Shown piece by piece: positions 16,041 to 23,743 of a stretch of 64,000 bases of DNA (the first letter of the stretch is position 1; every line of letters starts with the position of its first letter). The notes under the pieces are model-generated. The model was not told the DNA's origin, did not search any database, and worked only from the letters and a program-made list of their open reading frames with translations. Both the position numbers and the translations under genes were made by a program. This DNA comes from Brevibacterium gallinarum (GTDB taxonomy: Bacteria; Actinomycetota; Actinomycetes; Actinomycetales; Brevibacteriaceae). Location of the stretch: assembly GCF_014836885.1 (NCBI RefSeq), contig NZ_JACSPY010000002.1, forward strand, positions 62,001-126,000. Reading direction: 5' to 3'.

Positions 16041-16922
16041 ATGCCCACGTATCGTGGCGGCCGTCATGAGCACGGCCAGAACTACCTCATCGACTCACAC
16101 ACCATCACCACCCTCATCGGCGCCGTCGCCGAATCCCGCGGACCGATCATCGAGATCGGGCCCGGGCGCGGCGCCCTGACCCACCGGCTCGCCGCGCTCG
16201 GCCGGCCTCTCACTGCCGTGGAGATCGACCCGCGCAACGCCGCCGCGCTGCGCCGCGAGCTCACCGCACCCAGCGGCGGGCCGTCGGTCGAGATCGTCAC
16301 CGCCGACTTCCTGCGCTGGCATCTGCCGGCTGGCAGATGCGTCATCGTCGGCAATCTGCCGTACCACCTGACGACGGCGATGCTGCGCCACATACTGCCG
16401 ATCCCGCACTGGCAGGAGGCGGTGCTGCTCGTGCAGTGGGAGGTCGCCCGGCGCCGGGCAGGAGTGGGCGGTGCCTCGATGATGACTGCCCAGTGGTGGC
16501 CGTGGATCGATTTCACGCTGCTCGGCCGGGTGCCGCGCAGTGCCTTCCGGCCGATGCCGAGCGTCGACGGCGGGATGCTGCGGATGACCCGGCGCGCTGC
16601 GCCCCTGCTCGCCGAAAGCGACCGGCGGGCCTACCGCGGGTTCGTCCATGCGGTGTTCACCGGCCGCGGGCGCGGGCTGCCGGAGATCCTCAGCCGGATC
16701 GTCGGGCAGCGCGCCCGTCAGGCGGTCAAGGGCTGGCTGGCTCGCGAGGGCCTCGGCGCGAGCACCCTGCCCAAGGACCTGTCGGCCGAGCAGTGGGCTG
16801 CGCTTTACGCGCTGGTCGCTGGCTGCGGCTGGTCACCGCGTGGCGGCATCGGTTCCCGAGGCGACCGTTCTCGAGGTGGCCGTTCTCGAGGTGGCCGTTC
16901 CCGAGGTGGTGGCCGCCGCTGA
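16041..16922 (+). CDS. erm: Erm family 23S rRNA (adenine-N6)-methyltransferase
   Basis: 293 residues. The N-terminus GRHEHGQNYL is the hallmark of actinobacterial Erm proteins. The SAM-binding motif is EIGPGRGALT (about 34-43), and the catalytic NLPYH motif is near residue 108. Erm enzymes methylate A2058 of 23S rRNA and give macrolide-lincosamide-streptogramin B resistance; KsgA-type housekeeping methyltransferases are less likely because of the HEHGQN start and the leader peptide. The C-terminus is a run of SRGGR units, comparable to the RGG-rich tail of ErmE. GGAG 11 nt upstream of the ATG is the ribosome site. No mobile-element genes adjoin it, so it may be an intrinsic resistance gene. 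Confidence 0.88.
   Translation: MPTYRGGRHEHGQNYLIDSHTITTLIGAVAESRGPIIEIGPGRGALTHRLAALGRPLTAVEIDPRNAAALRRELTAPSGGPSVEIVTADFLRWHLPAGRCVIVGNLPYHLTTAMLRHILPIPHWQEAVLLVQWEVARRRAGVGGASMMTAQWWPWIDFTLLGRVPRSAFRPMPSVDGGMLRMTRRAAPLLAESDRRAYRGFVHAVFTGRGRGLPEILSRIVGQRARQAVKGWLAREGLGASTLPKDLSAEQWAALYALVAGCGWSPRGGIGSRGDRSRGGRSRGGRSRGGGRR
16860..16912 (+). repeat. 15-bp tandem repeat encoding SRGGR units
   Basis: Three near-identical 15-bp units of the form GTTCTCGAGGTGGCC, in frame at the 3' end of erm, expand the RGG tail. In-frame slippage could change the number of units. Confidence 0.7.
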
Positions 16923-17049
16923 TCTGACTGGCCGGCGGGTTCCCCGCTCGCCATCATCGCCCCAGGTCAGCGCACGACGTCAGTGCCGGAGTCTAGCGTG
17001 GATGTACGTATCGAATGGGCGGGTGACCGCCCGGTGACAGGGGATCGTG

Positions 17050-18713
17050 ATGGCGATGACGGATATGACCGAGACGGACGAGACCGATACCGTGACCGGC
17101 AGCGCAACCGGGGCCGATGAGCTCGGCGCACGGCTGAGCACGATCGAGGGCTTTCCCTCCCTGGGGGTGGCCGGTGAGGATCCGGATGCCCTCGTGCTCG
17201 CCGTCAAACAGGCGATTGCGCACGTCTCGCAGTGTCAGGCCACGCTGCTGGCGCTGCTCGACGAGGTCGAGCGCAGCCGCATCTGGGAAGGCGGATCGGC
17301 ATCCGCAGCCTGGCGCACTGGGTGTCATTCGTGTGCGAAGTGCAAGTGCACACCGCACGTGAATATCTGCGCGTCATGCGCGCGCTGCGCAAGCTGCCCG
17401 AGGTGGCCTCGCTGTTCGCCGTCGGACGGGTCTCGTATTCGAAGGTCCGGACGATCACCCGGGTCGCCGATCGCATCGACGGCAGGCCAGCGGCCGAGAT
17501 CGTCGTCCTCGCCACCGCCGAGCAGCTGTCGAAGATGGTGAGCACGTACTCACTGCTCGTCAAGCACGACGAGCGGCAGGAGCTCATCAGCGGGGACAAG
17601 GACCGGTTCACCGTCCTGCCGAACGGGCAGGGGCGGGCACGGATCCTCATCGACGTGCCCGAGACCGAGGCCGCGGAGATCCTCGCTGCGGTCAACGCCG
17701 CCCATGACCGACTCGTCCGCGAGCAGGCCGAAGCCGCCACGGAAGCAGCCGCTGCCGGGGAACCGGAGGTGCCGGAGAACCCCAGCAACGTCCACGCCGA
17801 CGGCTTCCCCACCCAAGCCGAGGCGCTGATGGAGCTCGTGCGCTGCGGCGTCGATGCAGCCAGCGGCTCGCGCACCGATGCAGCCCGCGCGACGATGGTC
17901 GTCCACGTCTCCCCCGACACCTTCGCGCAGGCCCAGGCACAGGCGCAGGTGCAGACGCAGGCCCAGGCCCAGGCGCGGCCAGTACCCGACGGTCCCGGAG
18001 GCGTCCCCGCGGGGACGCCTGCGGCAGAGCAGAAGAGCTATGTCGACGGGTACGGGGCGATCTCTGCGGAGTCGTCAGCCCGGCTGGCCTGCACCTCGGC
18101 GATCATCGGTGCCGCACTCGACCGGTTCGGTGACGTGCTGGTGCTCGGGCGGACGAAGCGGCTGGCGAGCTCTCGGCAGCGCCTGGCCCTCAGCGTTCGG
18201 GACCTGGGACTGTGCCAGTTCCCCGGCTGCGGCAGACGTCGCCGGTTGGAGGCGCACCACCGTCAGCCCTGGTCGGAAGGAGGGCCGACTGACCTCGACA
18301 ACCTCATCCTGCTGTGCCGCTCCCACCACATCGCGGTGCATGAACACCACCTGCGCATCGACCGCACCGATGCACCGCACTCCGGAGCCCGGCAGGGAAG
18401 CACCGGGTTCGTCTTCCTCACCGCAGACGGCCGGGATGTCGGCAAGTTCGAAACCCACCTGCTCCTGGCACCCCCAGGACACACGCAGGACACCATCGAC
18501 TGGACGCCGCTGGAGCACCCGCCCGACGACCTCGACGAGGTCTCCGAGGTCATGTCGGAGCCGCTGAATCTCACGGCCTGCCCGTTCGAGCAGCTCTACG
18601 GCCCTGATCGCATCAGCACCTTCGGCGGCGGTTACGGCTTCAATCTCGCCGAGTGCGTCTCCTGGCTCTTCGACGTGGAGAAACCGCAGGATGACCTCGG
18701 CTTAGCCGCCTAG
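17050..18713 (+). pseudogene. DUF222-HNH endonuclease gene with a one-base frameshift
   Basis: The 5' part (17050 to about 17292) and the 3' part (to 18713) are in different frames. Joined after WEG, they give a continuous DUF222 protein: ...VERSRIWEG then GIRSLAHW. The shift equals one missing base near 17290-17295. No slippery heptamer is seen there. The rest is intact: a DUF222 helical domain, a linker rich in Ala/Gln repeats (AQAQAQ, about 17935-17980), and an HNH domain with CQFPGC, EAHHRQPWSEGG and NLILLCRSHH. Such REP13E12-type proteins are common, variable actinobacterial endonucleases linked to mobile DNA. The 16-bp palindrome at 18002 is in frame (VPAGT). A sequencing error is possible. 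Confidence 0.75.
18002..18017. repeat. Copy 3 of the 16-bp palindrome, inside the HNH gene linker
   Basis: CGTCCCCGCGGGGACG read as GVPAGT, the same frame as the copy in the APH gene. Confidence 0.8.
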
Positions 18714-19042
18714 CCAGGACGCTCTCCCACCACGCCTGCCCTCAGGCTGCGCGTCGTAGGCGACCCAGTTCGTCTGAACGGCCAACTGGTCGTACAGCGT
18801 CCGGGCGGTTGAGATGTCCTCGGCGGTGATCCACCAGACGACCGAGCAGCCCTGAGCGCGCGCTTCGGCGCGGATCCGGTCGATGAGCGCGCTGCTGGCG
18901 CCGAGCCCGCGCGCCTCGCAAGCGGTGAAGAGATCATCGAACCACAACCCGACCGAGCCCGTCGAAGGGCGGGCTAACCGGCGGAAATGCGCGATCCCCA
19001 CAATCGACTCACCTCGTCGGCCCGATCTGCTGTCATGCTCAT
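18702..19042 (-). pseudogene. GNAT acetyltransferase remnant
   Basis: The start (ATG 19042 with a strong AGAGGAGG site) reads MSMTADRADEVSRLW, like a GNAT N-terminus, and then stops at 18974-18976. A second frame carries the rest of a GNAT: VGIAHFRRLARP, LWFDDLFTACEARGLGASSALI (acetyl-CoA loop) and a C-terminal WWITAEDISTARTLYDQLA. Around 35-40 residues of the core are absent, so I infer a frameshifting internal deletion. The 3' end overlaps the HNH gene end by 12 bp, tail to tail. One CGG-TTA-GCC codon set is present. Confidence 0.7.
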
Positions 19043-19096
19043 GGTGCCTCCTCTGTGCCGTCCAGGCGAGATGCCCCGCGCACGTCCCCGCGCACA

Positions 19097-19112
19097 CGTC
19101 CCCGCGGGGACG
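19097..19112. repeat. Copy 4 of the 16-bp palindrome, intergenic
   Basis: Exact CGTCCCCGCGGGGACG between the GNAT remnant and the histidine kinase, with a half copy 14 bp upstream. No copies were seen after this point. Confidence 0.8.
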
Positions 19113-19161
19113 TCCCGACCCACCTCGGGCACGGCGCTTCGCCCACCTTGGGCCCGGCGCT

Positions 19162-20451
19162 TCAGCCCACCTCGGGCAGCGCGCCGGTATGGGTTTTGAC
19201 GATCTCCTCCTCAACCCGCGCCTCGGGGAAGACCACCTCGGTGACCGCCCCGCCGTCTGGAGCATTGCGGAACAGCAGGTGCATGCCCAGCAGCTTCGCC
19301 TGGCCCTGGGCGATGACGAGTCCCAGGCCCATGCCGCCGCCGCCGGAGGAGACGAACCGGGTCGGGCCCGAGGCGAGCATATCGGCCGGATACCCGGATC
19401 CGGCATCGCTGACGATGACCGAGCTCTGGGTCGTCCGCACCACGATCGGCGCCTTGCCGTGGCGCACGGAGTTGACGATGAGGTTGGAGATGATGCGTTC
19501 GAAGCGCCGCTGATCGGTCATCACCGTCCGCCCGTCGGAATCGCAGACCACCTCGATCTCCTGGCCGGTCAGAGCACCGGAGCCCTGCAGCGTCGAGACG
19601 AGCGAGCGAATGGAGTTGTCGACGTTCATCGGCGCAATCGACGGGGTCGCCCGCCCCGCATCCAAGCGCGAGACCTCCAGGAGGTCCTCGACGAGCACCT
19701 GCAGCCGGCTCACCCGCTCCTTGACGAGTTCAGCAGGACGGGAATCCTCCTCCAGCAGGTTCGCCGCATTCACCAGACCGGTGAGCGGCGTGCGCATCTC
19801 ATGTGCGAGGTCAGCGGTGAATCGCTGTTCTGAATCCAGCCGTTCGACCAGCCGTGACACGGCGGTGTCGGCAGCTTCGGCGAACGCGGCGACCTCATCG
19901 TCACCGGCCTCGATGACGTCCGAGATCCGCACCGAGGTGTCCCCGCCGGCGATCTTGCGGGCCGCCTGCGCGCCGAGCGTCAGGCGCCTGGAGATCTGCC
20001 CGGCAGCCAGCGAACCGATGCCGCCGATGACGACGGCTGCGCCGATCATCCCGAGCAGGATCGCCCGGTCGATCTCGTTGAGCAGGTTCTGTGACTCCTC
20101 CGTCGAGTTGCGCACGGATATGACCGCGGTGTGCGATCCGACCTGGATCGGTGCGGCCGCCCACATCGTCTCCTGCCAGTCGACCGTCGAGCGGATCGTG
20201 ACGCTTTCGCCCTTGCGGGCGGCAGTCTGCGCCTCATCGGGAAGCTCGGGGTCGTCGACGGTGGTGTTGAGGGTCAGCACACCGGTGTCGGAGTAGATCG
20301 AGATCGCGTCTTCGAGCTGGTCGGAGACCCGCTGGCGCATCCGGTCGTCCTCGGCAGCCGCCGCGGACTGCCGCACGATGACACCGCAGGACAGCACCGC
20401 GATGATGACGGAGACGACGATGAGGAGGACGATCTTCCACCTGAGGGACAC
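19162..20451 (-). CDS. Membrane sensor histidine kinase (CseC-like)
   Basis: 429 residues. Two membrane helices (about 6-26 and 130-152) bracket an extracellular sensor region. A HAMP segment follows (LAAGQISRRLTLGAQAARKIAGGD), then the H-box FTADLAHEMRTPLTGL with the phospho-accepting His, the N-box (RIISNLIVNSVRHG) and the G-boxes (DAGSGYP, GGGGMGLGL). It is coupled to the response regulator 8 nt upstream, starting at GTG 20451. The pair resembles CseB/CseC of Streptomyces, which answer to cell-envelope stress. The signal here is unknown. Confidence 0.87.
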   Translation of the reverse strand: MSLRWKIVLLIVVSVIIAVLSCGVIVRQSAAAAEDDRMRQRVSDQLEDAISIYSDTGVLTLNTTVDDPELPDEAQTAARKGESVTIRSTVDWQETMWAAAPIQVGSHTAVISVRNSTEESQNLLNEIDRAILLGMIGAAVVIGGIGSLAAGQISRRLTLGAQAARKIAGGDTSVRISDVIEAGDDEVAAFAEAADTAVSRLVERLDSEQRFTADLAHEMRTPLTGLVNAANLLEEDSRPAELVKERVSRLQVLVEDLLEVSRLDAGRATPSIAPMNVDNSIRSLVSTLQGSGALTGQEIEVVCDSDGRTVMTDQRRFERIISNLIVNSVRHGKAPIVVRTTQSSVIVSDAGSGYPADMLASGPTRFVSSGGGGMGLGLVIAQGQAKLLGMHLLFRNAPDGGAVTEVVFPEARVEEEIVKTHTGALPEVG

Positions 20452-20459
20452 GCGCGCCC

Positions 20460-21374
20460 CTACCCGGCGAACCTGTAGCCGAAGCCGCGCACCGTCTCGA
20501 TCATCCGCGCGCCGATCTTCTTGCGCAGCCGCTGGATGTGGACATCCACAACCCGAGAATCACCGGCCCACTCGTATCCCCACACGGTGTAGGCGATCTT
20601 CTCCCGCGAGTACACATGCCCCGGCTCCTCGGTCAGCAGGAGCAGCACCCGCAGCTCGGTCGGCGTCAGATGCACCTCTTTGTCATCGACGAGCACGGTC
20701 AGCCGTGCGCTGTCGAGCACCAGCGAACCCAGCCGCGTGCGGTAGTGCCCGCGGTCAGCGGCATCCGTGCCCGAGGCGGGGGTCGCCTGGCCGGTGCGGG
20801 ACCCGGCGGCAGCGGCCGGGGCGGCAGGTGCGGTGACGGACGCGGGGGAGGATTCGGCAGCTGCGGTGTGCGAACCCGGGTTCGACAGTCCCGGTGAGGG
20901 ACCGAGCACCTCGGGAATCCCGTCGAGGCCGACGGTCGTGCCGACATCGCTGCCGGCCTTCTCAGCCGGCGGGCCGATCTCGTCGGGGGAGAAGCCCATC
21001 GGCTCGTTGCCGGCGGTGATGAACCGGCGCACCACGGCGCGGATGCGGGCGTTGAGGACCTGCATGTCGAAAGGCTTGATGAGGTAGTCATCGGCGCCGG
21101 CCTCAAGAGACTGGACGATATCGATCGGCTCAGAGCGGGCGGAGATGATGATGATCGGCACGGTCGACTTCTCGCGGATCGCCCGGCAGATCGACGCGCC
21201 GTTCATCGTCGGCAGCATGAGGTCGAGCAGCACCACGTCAGCGCCGTGGGAGGCGACGAACTCGTAGCCGTCGCGGCCGTCTTCGAACGCGCTGACGGTG
21301 TAGCCGAAGCGCTCCAGAGAGATCTGTGTGGTCTCCCGGATGACCTCATCGTCTTCGACCAGCACGATATGCAT
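20460..21374 (-). CDS. OmpR-type response regulator with a long central linker (CseB-like)
   Basis: 304 residues, against about 230 for typical family members. The receiver (1-120) has the acidic pair ED at 8-9, the phospho-acceptor D in LLDLMLP, the ISARSEP Ser/Thr region and KPFD. The winged helix (about 215-304) has the RVVDVHIQRLRKKI recognition stretch. Between them lies about 85 residues rich in Ala, Pro, Ser and Thr that has no family counterpart and includes a near copy of the 12-mer as PASG. The sequence VEDDEVIRETTQ is close to the CseB start. It is encoded ahead of the kinase, after a lipoprotein gene. Confidence 0.87.
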   Translation of the reverse strand: MHIVLVEDDEVIRETTQISLERFGYTVSAFEDGRDGYEFVASHGADVVLLDLMLPTMNGASICRAIREKSTVPIIIISARSEPIDIVQSLEAGADDYLIKPFDMQVLNARIRAVVRRFITAGNEPMGFSPDEIGPPAEKAGSDVGTTVGLDGIPEVLGPSPGLSNPGSHTAAAESSPASVTAPAAPAAAAGSRTGQATPASGTDAADRGHYRTRLGSLVLDSARLTVLVDDKEVHLTPTELRVLLLLTEEPGHVYSREKIAYTVWGYEWAGDSRVVDVHIQRLRKKIGARMIETVRGFGYRFAG

Positions 21375-21475
21375 GAGGGACCTCGTTTCGCTGCATATGA
21401 ATCGCGGTACTGAAGGGGTGTGACATACAGCTTAACGGGGCGCGCTCCCGACTGCGGCTCTTCCGCGGGGATGAG

Positions 21476-22090
21476 TCATTCCCCGCCGTCGCGGCTGATC
21501 CGCTGCCCGGCCTCGAACCGGCCGTCATGATACCGGTACACGCGCACCGACCAGCCTGAGGGACAGCAGCGCTTGTCGCCATCGCGATACAGCGACTCCT
21601 GGGCCACGAGCGTGCCGCCCTGCCCGGGGGTGAGCGTCAGGTCCGTACCCGAGACGACGAGCTTGACCGCAGGCTGGCCGTCGTCATCCCCGACCACGAG
21701 ACCAGCGAATCGCTGTTCGTCGCGCGGGGTGGTCACCTGGGCGATCTGGTACTTCGTGTCGCCGACCATGAGCGGTTCGCCCAGGGTCAGGCAGTCGGTG
21801 CAGTACAGCAGGGTCTCGAGCACCTGGGCATGGGCGGCATCGGCGGCCAGTGCGGCGTCATCGACGGCGGCCTCCCGGATCTCGTCGGCGGAGAACGGCT
21901 CGTCGACAGGCAGGTTCTCCGACGGCCGGCTGGCGCTGGGCACCGGCTGGCCCTCGGGGCTCTCGATGCGCAGCCCGTCGTCGGGGCTGCAGCCGGTGAG
22001 CAGGAAGATCCCTGCGCTCAGCACCGCGGCTGCGCGCACGCCGCGGCTGCGCATCCGGTCTGCGGGGCTGGTCGATGATCGTCCTGTCAT
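21476..22090 (-). CDS. Predicted lipoprotein
   Basis: 204 residues. Arg-rich start, hydrophobic segment (about 20-33) and lipobox LTGC predict a lipid-anchored extracytoplasmic protein. Four further cysteines (CTDC near 110 and CC near 180) could form disulfides. No family recognised. It lies 101 bp upstream of the response regulator in the same direction. The Streptomyces cse locus also has a lipoprotein (CseA) with its two-component system, so a link is plausible but unproven. Start ATG 22090. Confidence 0.72.
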   Translation of the reverse strand: MTGRSSTSPADRMRSRGVRAAAVLSAGIFLLTGCSPDDGLRIESPEGQPVPSASRPSENLPVDEPFSADEIREAAVDDAALAADAAHAQVLETLLYCTDCLTLGEPLMVGDTKYQIAQVTTPRDEQRFAGLVVGDDDGQPAVKLVVSGTDLTLTPGQGGTLVAQESLYRDGDKRCCPSGWSVRVYRYHDGRFEAGQRISRDGGE

Positions 22091-22142
22091 ACCACCAGTG
22101 TGCCAGGCTGCGCCCGGCCTCGCCCGCGGCAGCGGTACGGAG

Positions 22143-22158
22143 TAGAATGGTGGGCACT
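22143..22158 (+). promoter_or_regulatory. Candidate -10 element
   Basis: TAGAAT at 22143-22148, 10 nt before the ATG at 22159. Near-leaderless start predicted. Confidence 0.4.
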
Positions 22159-22434
22159 ATGGCCCATCAACAGGACTCCCACTCCCCGGCATACCCGTCG
22201 AACACGACCGTGAGCTATAAGGACTCATTCATGTTCGGTGTCGTCGCCGCCGGCATCGTCCTCATCTCGACGATCTTCTTCACCGCCGCGTGGTCCAGCC
22301 TCAAGGCGATCGGCCTCGTCGGCCTCTACACCGTCATCACCTTCCTCGTCGTCTTCGGCGTGACCGCGCTGCTCAACTGGATCAGCACCCGCAAGGACGA
22401 CCGCGACCAGAAGTCCTTCCCGGTTCTGAAGTAG
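22159..22434 (+). CDS. Small membrane protein
   Basis: 91 residues. Hydrophilic N-terminus with Gln, His and Ser, then two hydrophobic helices (about 25-45 and 50-72) and a charged tail (STRKDDRDQKSFPVLK). No family recognised. The ATG at 22159 is chosen over an in-frame upstream start because of the promoter spacing. It is followed by a clear terminator. Confidence 0.65.
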   Translation: MAHQQDSHSPAYPSNTTVSYKDSFMFGVVAAGIVLISTIFFTAAWSSLKAIGLVGLYTVITFLVVFGVTALLNWISTRKDDRDQKSFPVLK

Positions 22435-22453
22435 CGCGTGTGCGCACACATCA

Positions 22454-22484
22454 GGCGCCCACCGGCCCCGAGGCGGTGGGCGCC
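22454..22484 (+). terminator. Intrinsic terminator that contains a dispersed 12-mer
   Basis: GGCGCCCACCG, a 9-nt loop, its exact complement, then TTTT. The 12-mer CCCGAGGCGGTG (22467-22478) occupies the loop and the start of the 3' arm. Confidence 0.8.
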
Positions 22485-22513
22485 TTTTGCATATGCGCTG
22501 ACCTGGGACGTTT

Positions 22514-22576
22514 AAAGAATTCGGCAGAATCTTTCACTATCCCAGAAACGTTGCAAGTGGTTTTACATATCGCCGG
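22514..22576. repeat. 63-bp direct repeat, left copy, flanking fic
   Basis: Matches the copy at 23681-23743 at 58 of 63 positions by my count. It contains the stop of the fic gene and its downstream flank. AT-rich compared with the window. Confidence 0.8.
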
Positions 22577-23648
22577 TGAGAGCCGTGAGAAGCGAAGTGT
22601 TGCGAAACAGGACGTCTCGGCCGGAGCGCTCTTCGTCGAGGACTCCGACTTCCGCCAGAGCGCGGAGCCAGCTTGCCGCCGTAGGACGTGAGACAGAGCA
22701 AGCCTCCATGATGGTGCCGATGCGGCAGTACGGGTTCTCGAACAGTGCATCGGCGAACCGCGCATGCGGTCCTGCCGGGGTCACGTCGTTGATGACGGCC
22801 AGGGTGTCCTTCTGCAGCTGCTGGATCCGTTCGACGAGGCGTAGCGTTGCTGAGGCTGTTTCCTCCACCCCGGCCAGAACGAAGAGGATCCATTCCTCCC
22901 AGTTCTGATCGGTGGTGACGTTCAGCAGCAAGCGATAGTACTCGTCCTTGTGCTCGATGATGTACGGCGAGAGATACAGCACTGGGTGGGACAGCAATCC
23001 GGCATCGACGACGAGCAACACGTTGAGGATTCGTCCGGTTCGGCCATTCCCATCGGCAAAGGGGTGAATCGCCTCGAACTGGTAGTGTGCGGCTGCCATC
23101 GCGATGAGCGGGTCGAGGTCGCCAGGTTCGTTGACGAATCTCTCCCAGTCAGCGAGCAGGGCGGTGATGCGCTCGAATCCCTCAGGCGGCGAGTAGATCA
23201 CGGCCTCAGTCTGCGGATTGGCGATCCGGGTGCCTGGCAGCGTTCGGACCGGCATCTGTCTCTGGTGGATCGTCGTGCAGATCTGCTCGGCAAGCGCGGC
23301 GGAAACCGGTCGATCGCGGATCCATTCGACACCGTCGAAGAGCGCCCGGCTGTAGCGGTACGCCTCTTTCGTCGCAGGGCTGGCTCGGACATCAGCGACC
23401 TGGGAGAAGCGCAGGAGCTCATCGGTCGTCGTCACGATGTTTTCAATCTCCGAGCTGGCCTGTGCTTCGATGTAGGGAAGGGAGTTGACGAGCACTGCCG
23501 GGTTCGGAATGCGTTTGCAAGCCTGATCGAGTCCAGCAAGCGCAGCCCGCGCCTCGATAGCAGATTTCAGCGTCCGTCGGGTCTCGAGAACGTCTGCCGA
23601 CGGAACCGAAGGCAGCTCGTCATACGGAATCTCAGGGTTCCAGGCCAT
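22563..23648 (-). CDS. Fic domain protein (class II, with its own inhibitory helix)
   Basis: 361 residues. The Fic motif HPFADGNGRTGR carries the catalytic His and the phosphate-binding loop, so AMP transfer to a target hydroxyl is expected. The N-terminal SSEIENI (about 67-73) matches the (S/T)xxxE inhibition motif that blocks ATP until released. The C-terminal part is a winged helix (VSRPTAASWLRALAEVGVL). The protein is like the widespread Fic/DinG-type regulators with HTH tails. A TAGACT -10 box sits 6 nt before the ATG at 23648. A 63-bp direct repeat borders the gene on both sides, and codon use looks less GC-rich than neighbours, which suggests acquisition. Confidence 0.85.
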   Translation of the reverse strand: MAWNPEIPYDELPSVPSADVLETRRTLKSAIEARAALAGLDQACKRIPNPAVLVNSLPYIEAQASSEIENIVTTTDELLRFSQVADVRASPATKEAYRYSRALFDGVEWIRDRPVSAALAEQICTTIHQRQMPVRTLPGTRIANPQTEAVIYSPPEGFERITALLADWERFVNEPGDLDPLIAMAAAHYQFEAIHPFADGNGRTGRILNVLLVVDAGLLSHPVLYLSPYIIEHKDEYYRLLLNVTTDQNWEEWILFVLAGVEETASATLRLVERIQQLQKDTLAVINDVTPAGPHARFADALFENPYCRIGTIMEACSVSRPTAASWLRALAEVGVLDEERSGRDVLFRNTSLLTALTGDM

Positions 23649-23660
23649 GCCCCGAGTCTA
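23649..23660 (-). promoter_or_regulatory. Predicted leaderless -10 element of fic
   Basis: TAGACT on the minus strand (23655-23660), then CGGGGC and the ATG. Confidence 0.5.
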
Positions 23661-23680
23661 TGAGCGAGATTGCGATATTG

Positions 23681-23743
23681 AAAGAATTCGGCAAAATCTT
23701 TCACTATCCCAGAAACGTTGCAAACGGTTTTCCATATCACCGG
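23681..23743. repeat. 63-bp direct repeat, right copy, flanking fic
   Basis: Overlaps the last codons and stop of copA and lies just upstream of the fic promoter. It differs from the left copy at five positions. The internal sequence has a TTGCAA core with imperfect flanking symmetry and a GAAAGA/TCTTTC pair. Confidence 0.8.

Noticed and set aside
17281..17300. Programmed frameshift in the DUF222-HNH gene
   Set aside because: No slippery heptamer or following stem was found at the frame change. A lost base or sequencing error is simpler.
17935..17980. CAGGCC-type short repeats as a CRISPR or mobile repeat
   Set aside because: They are a coding run (AQAQAQ) within the HNH gene linker, without spacers.
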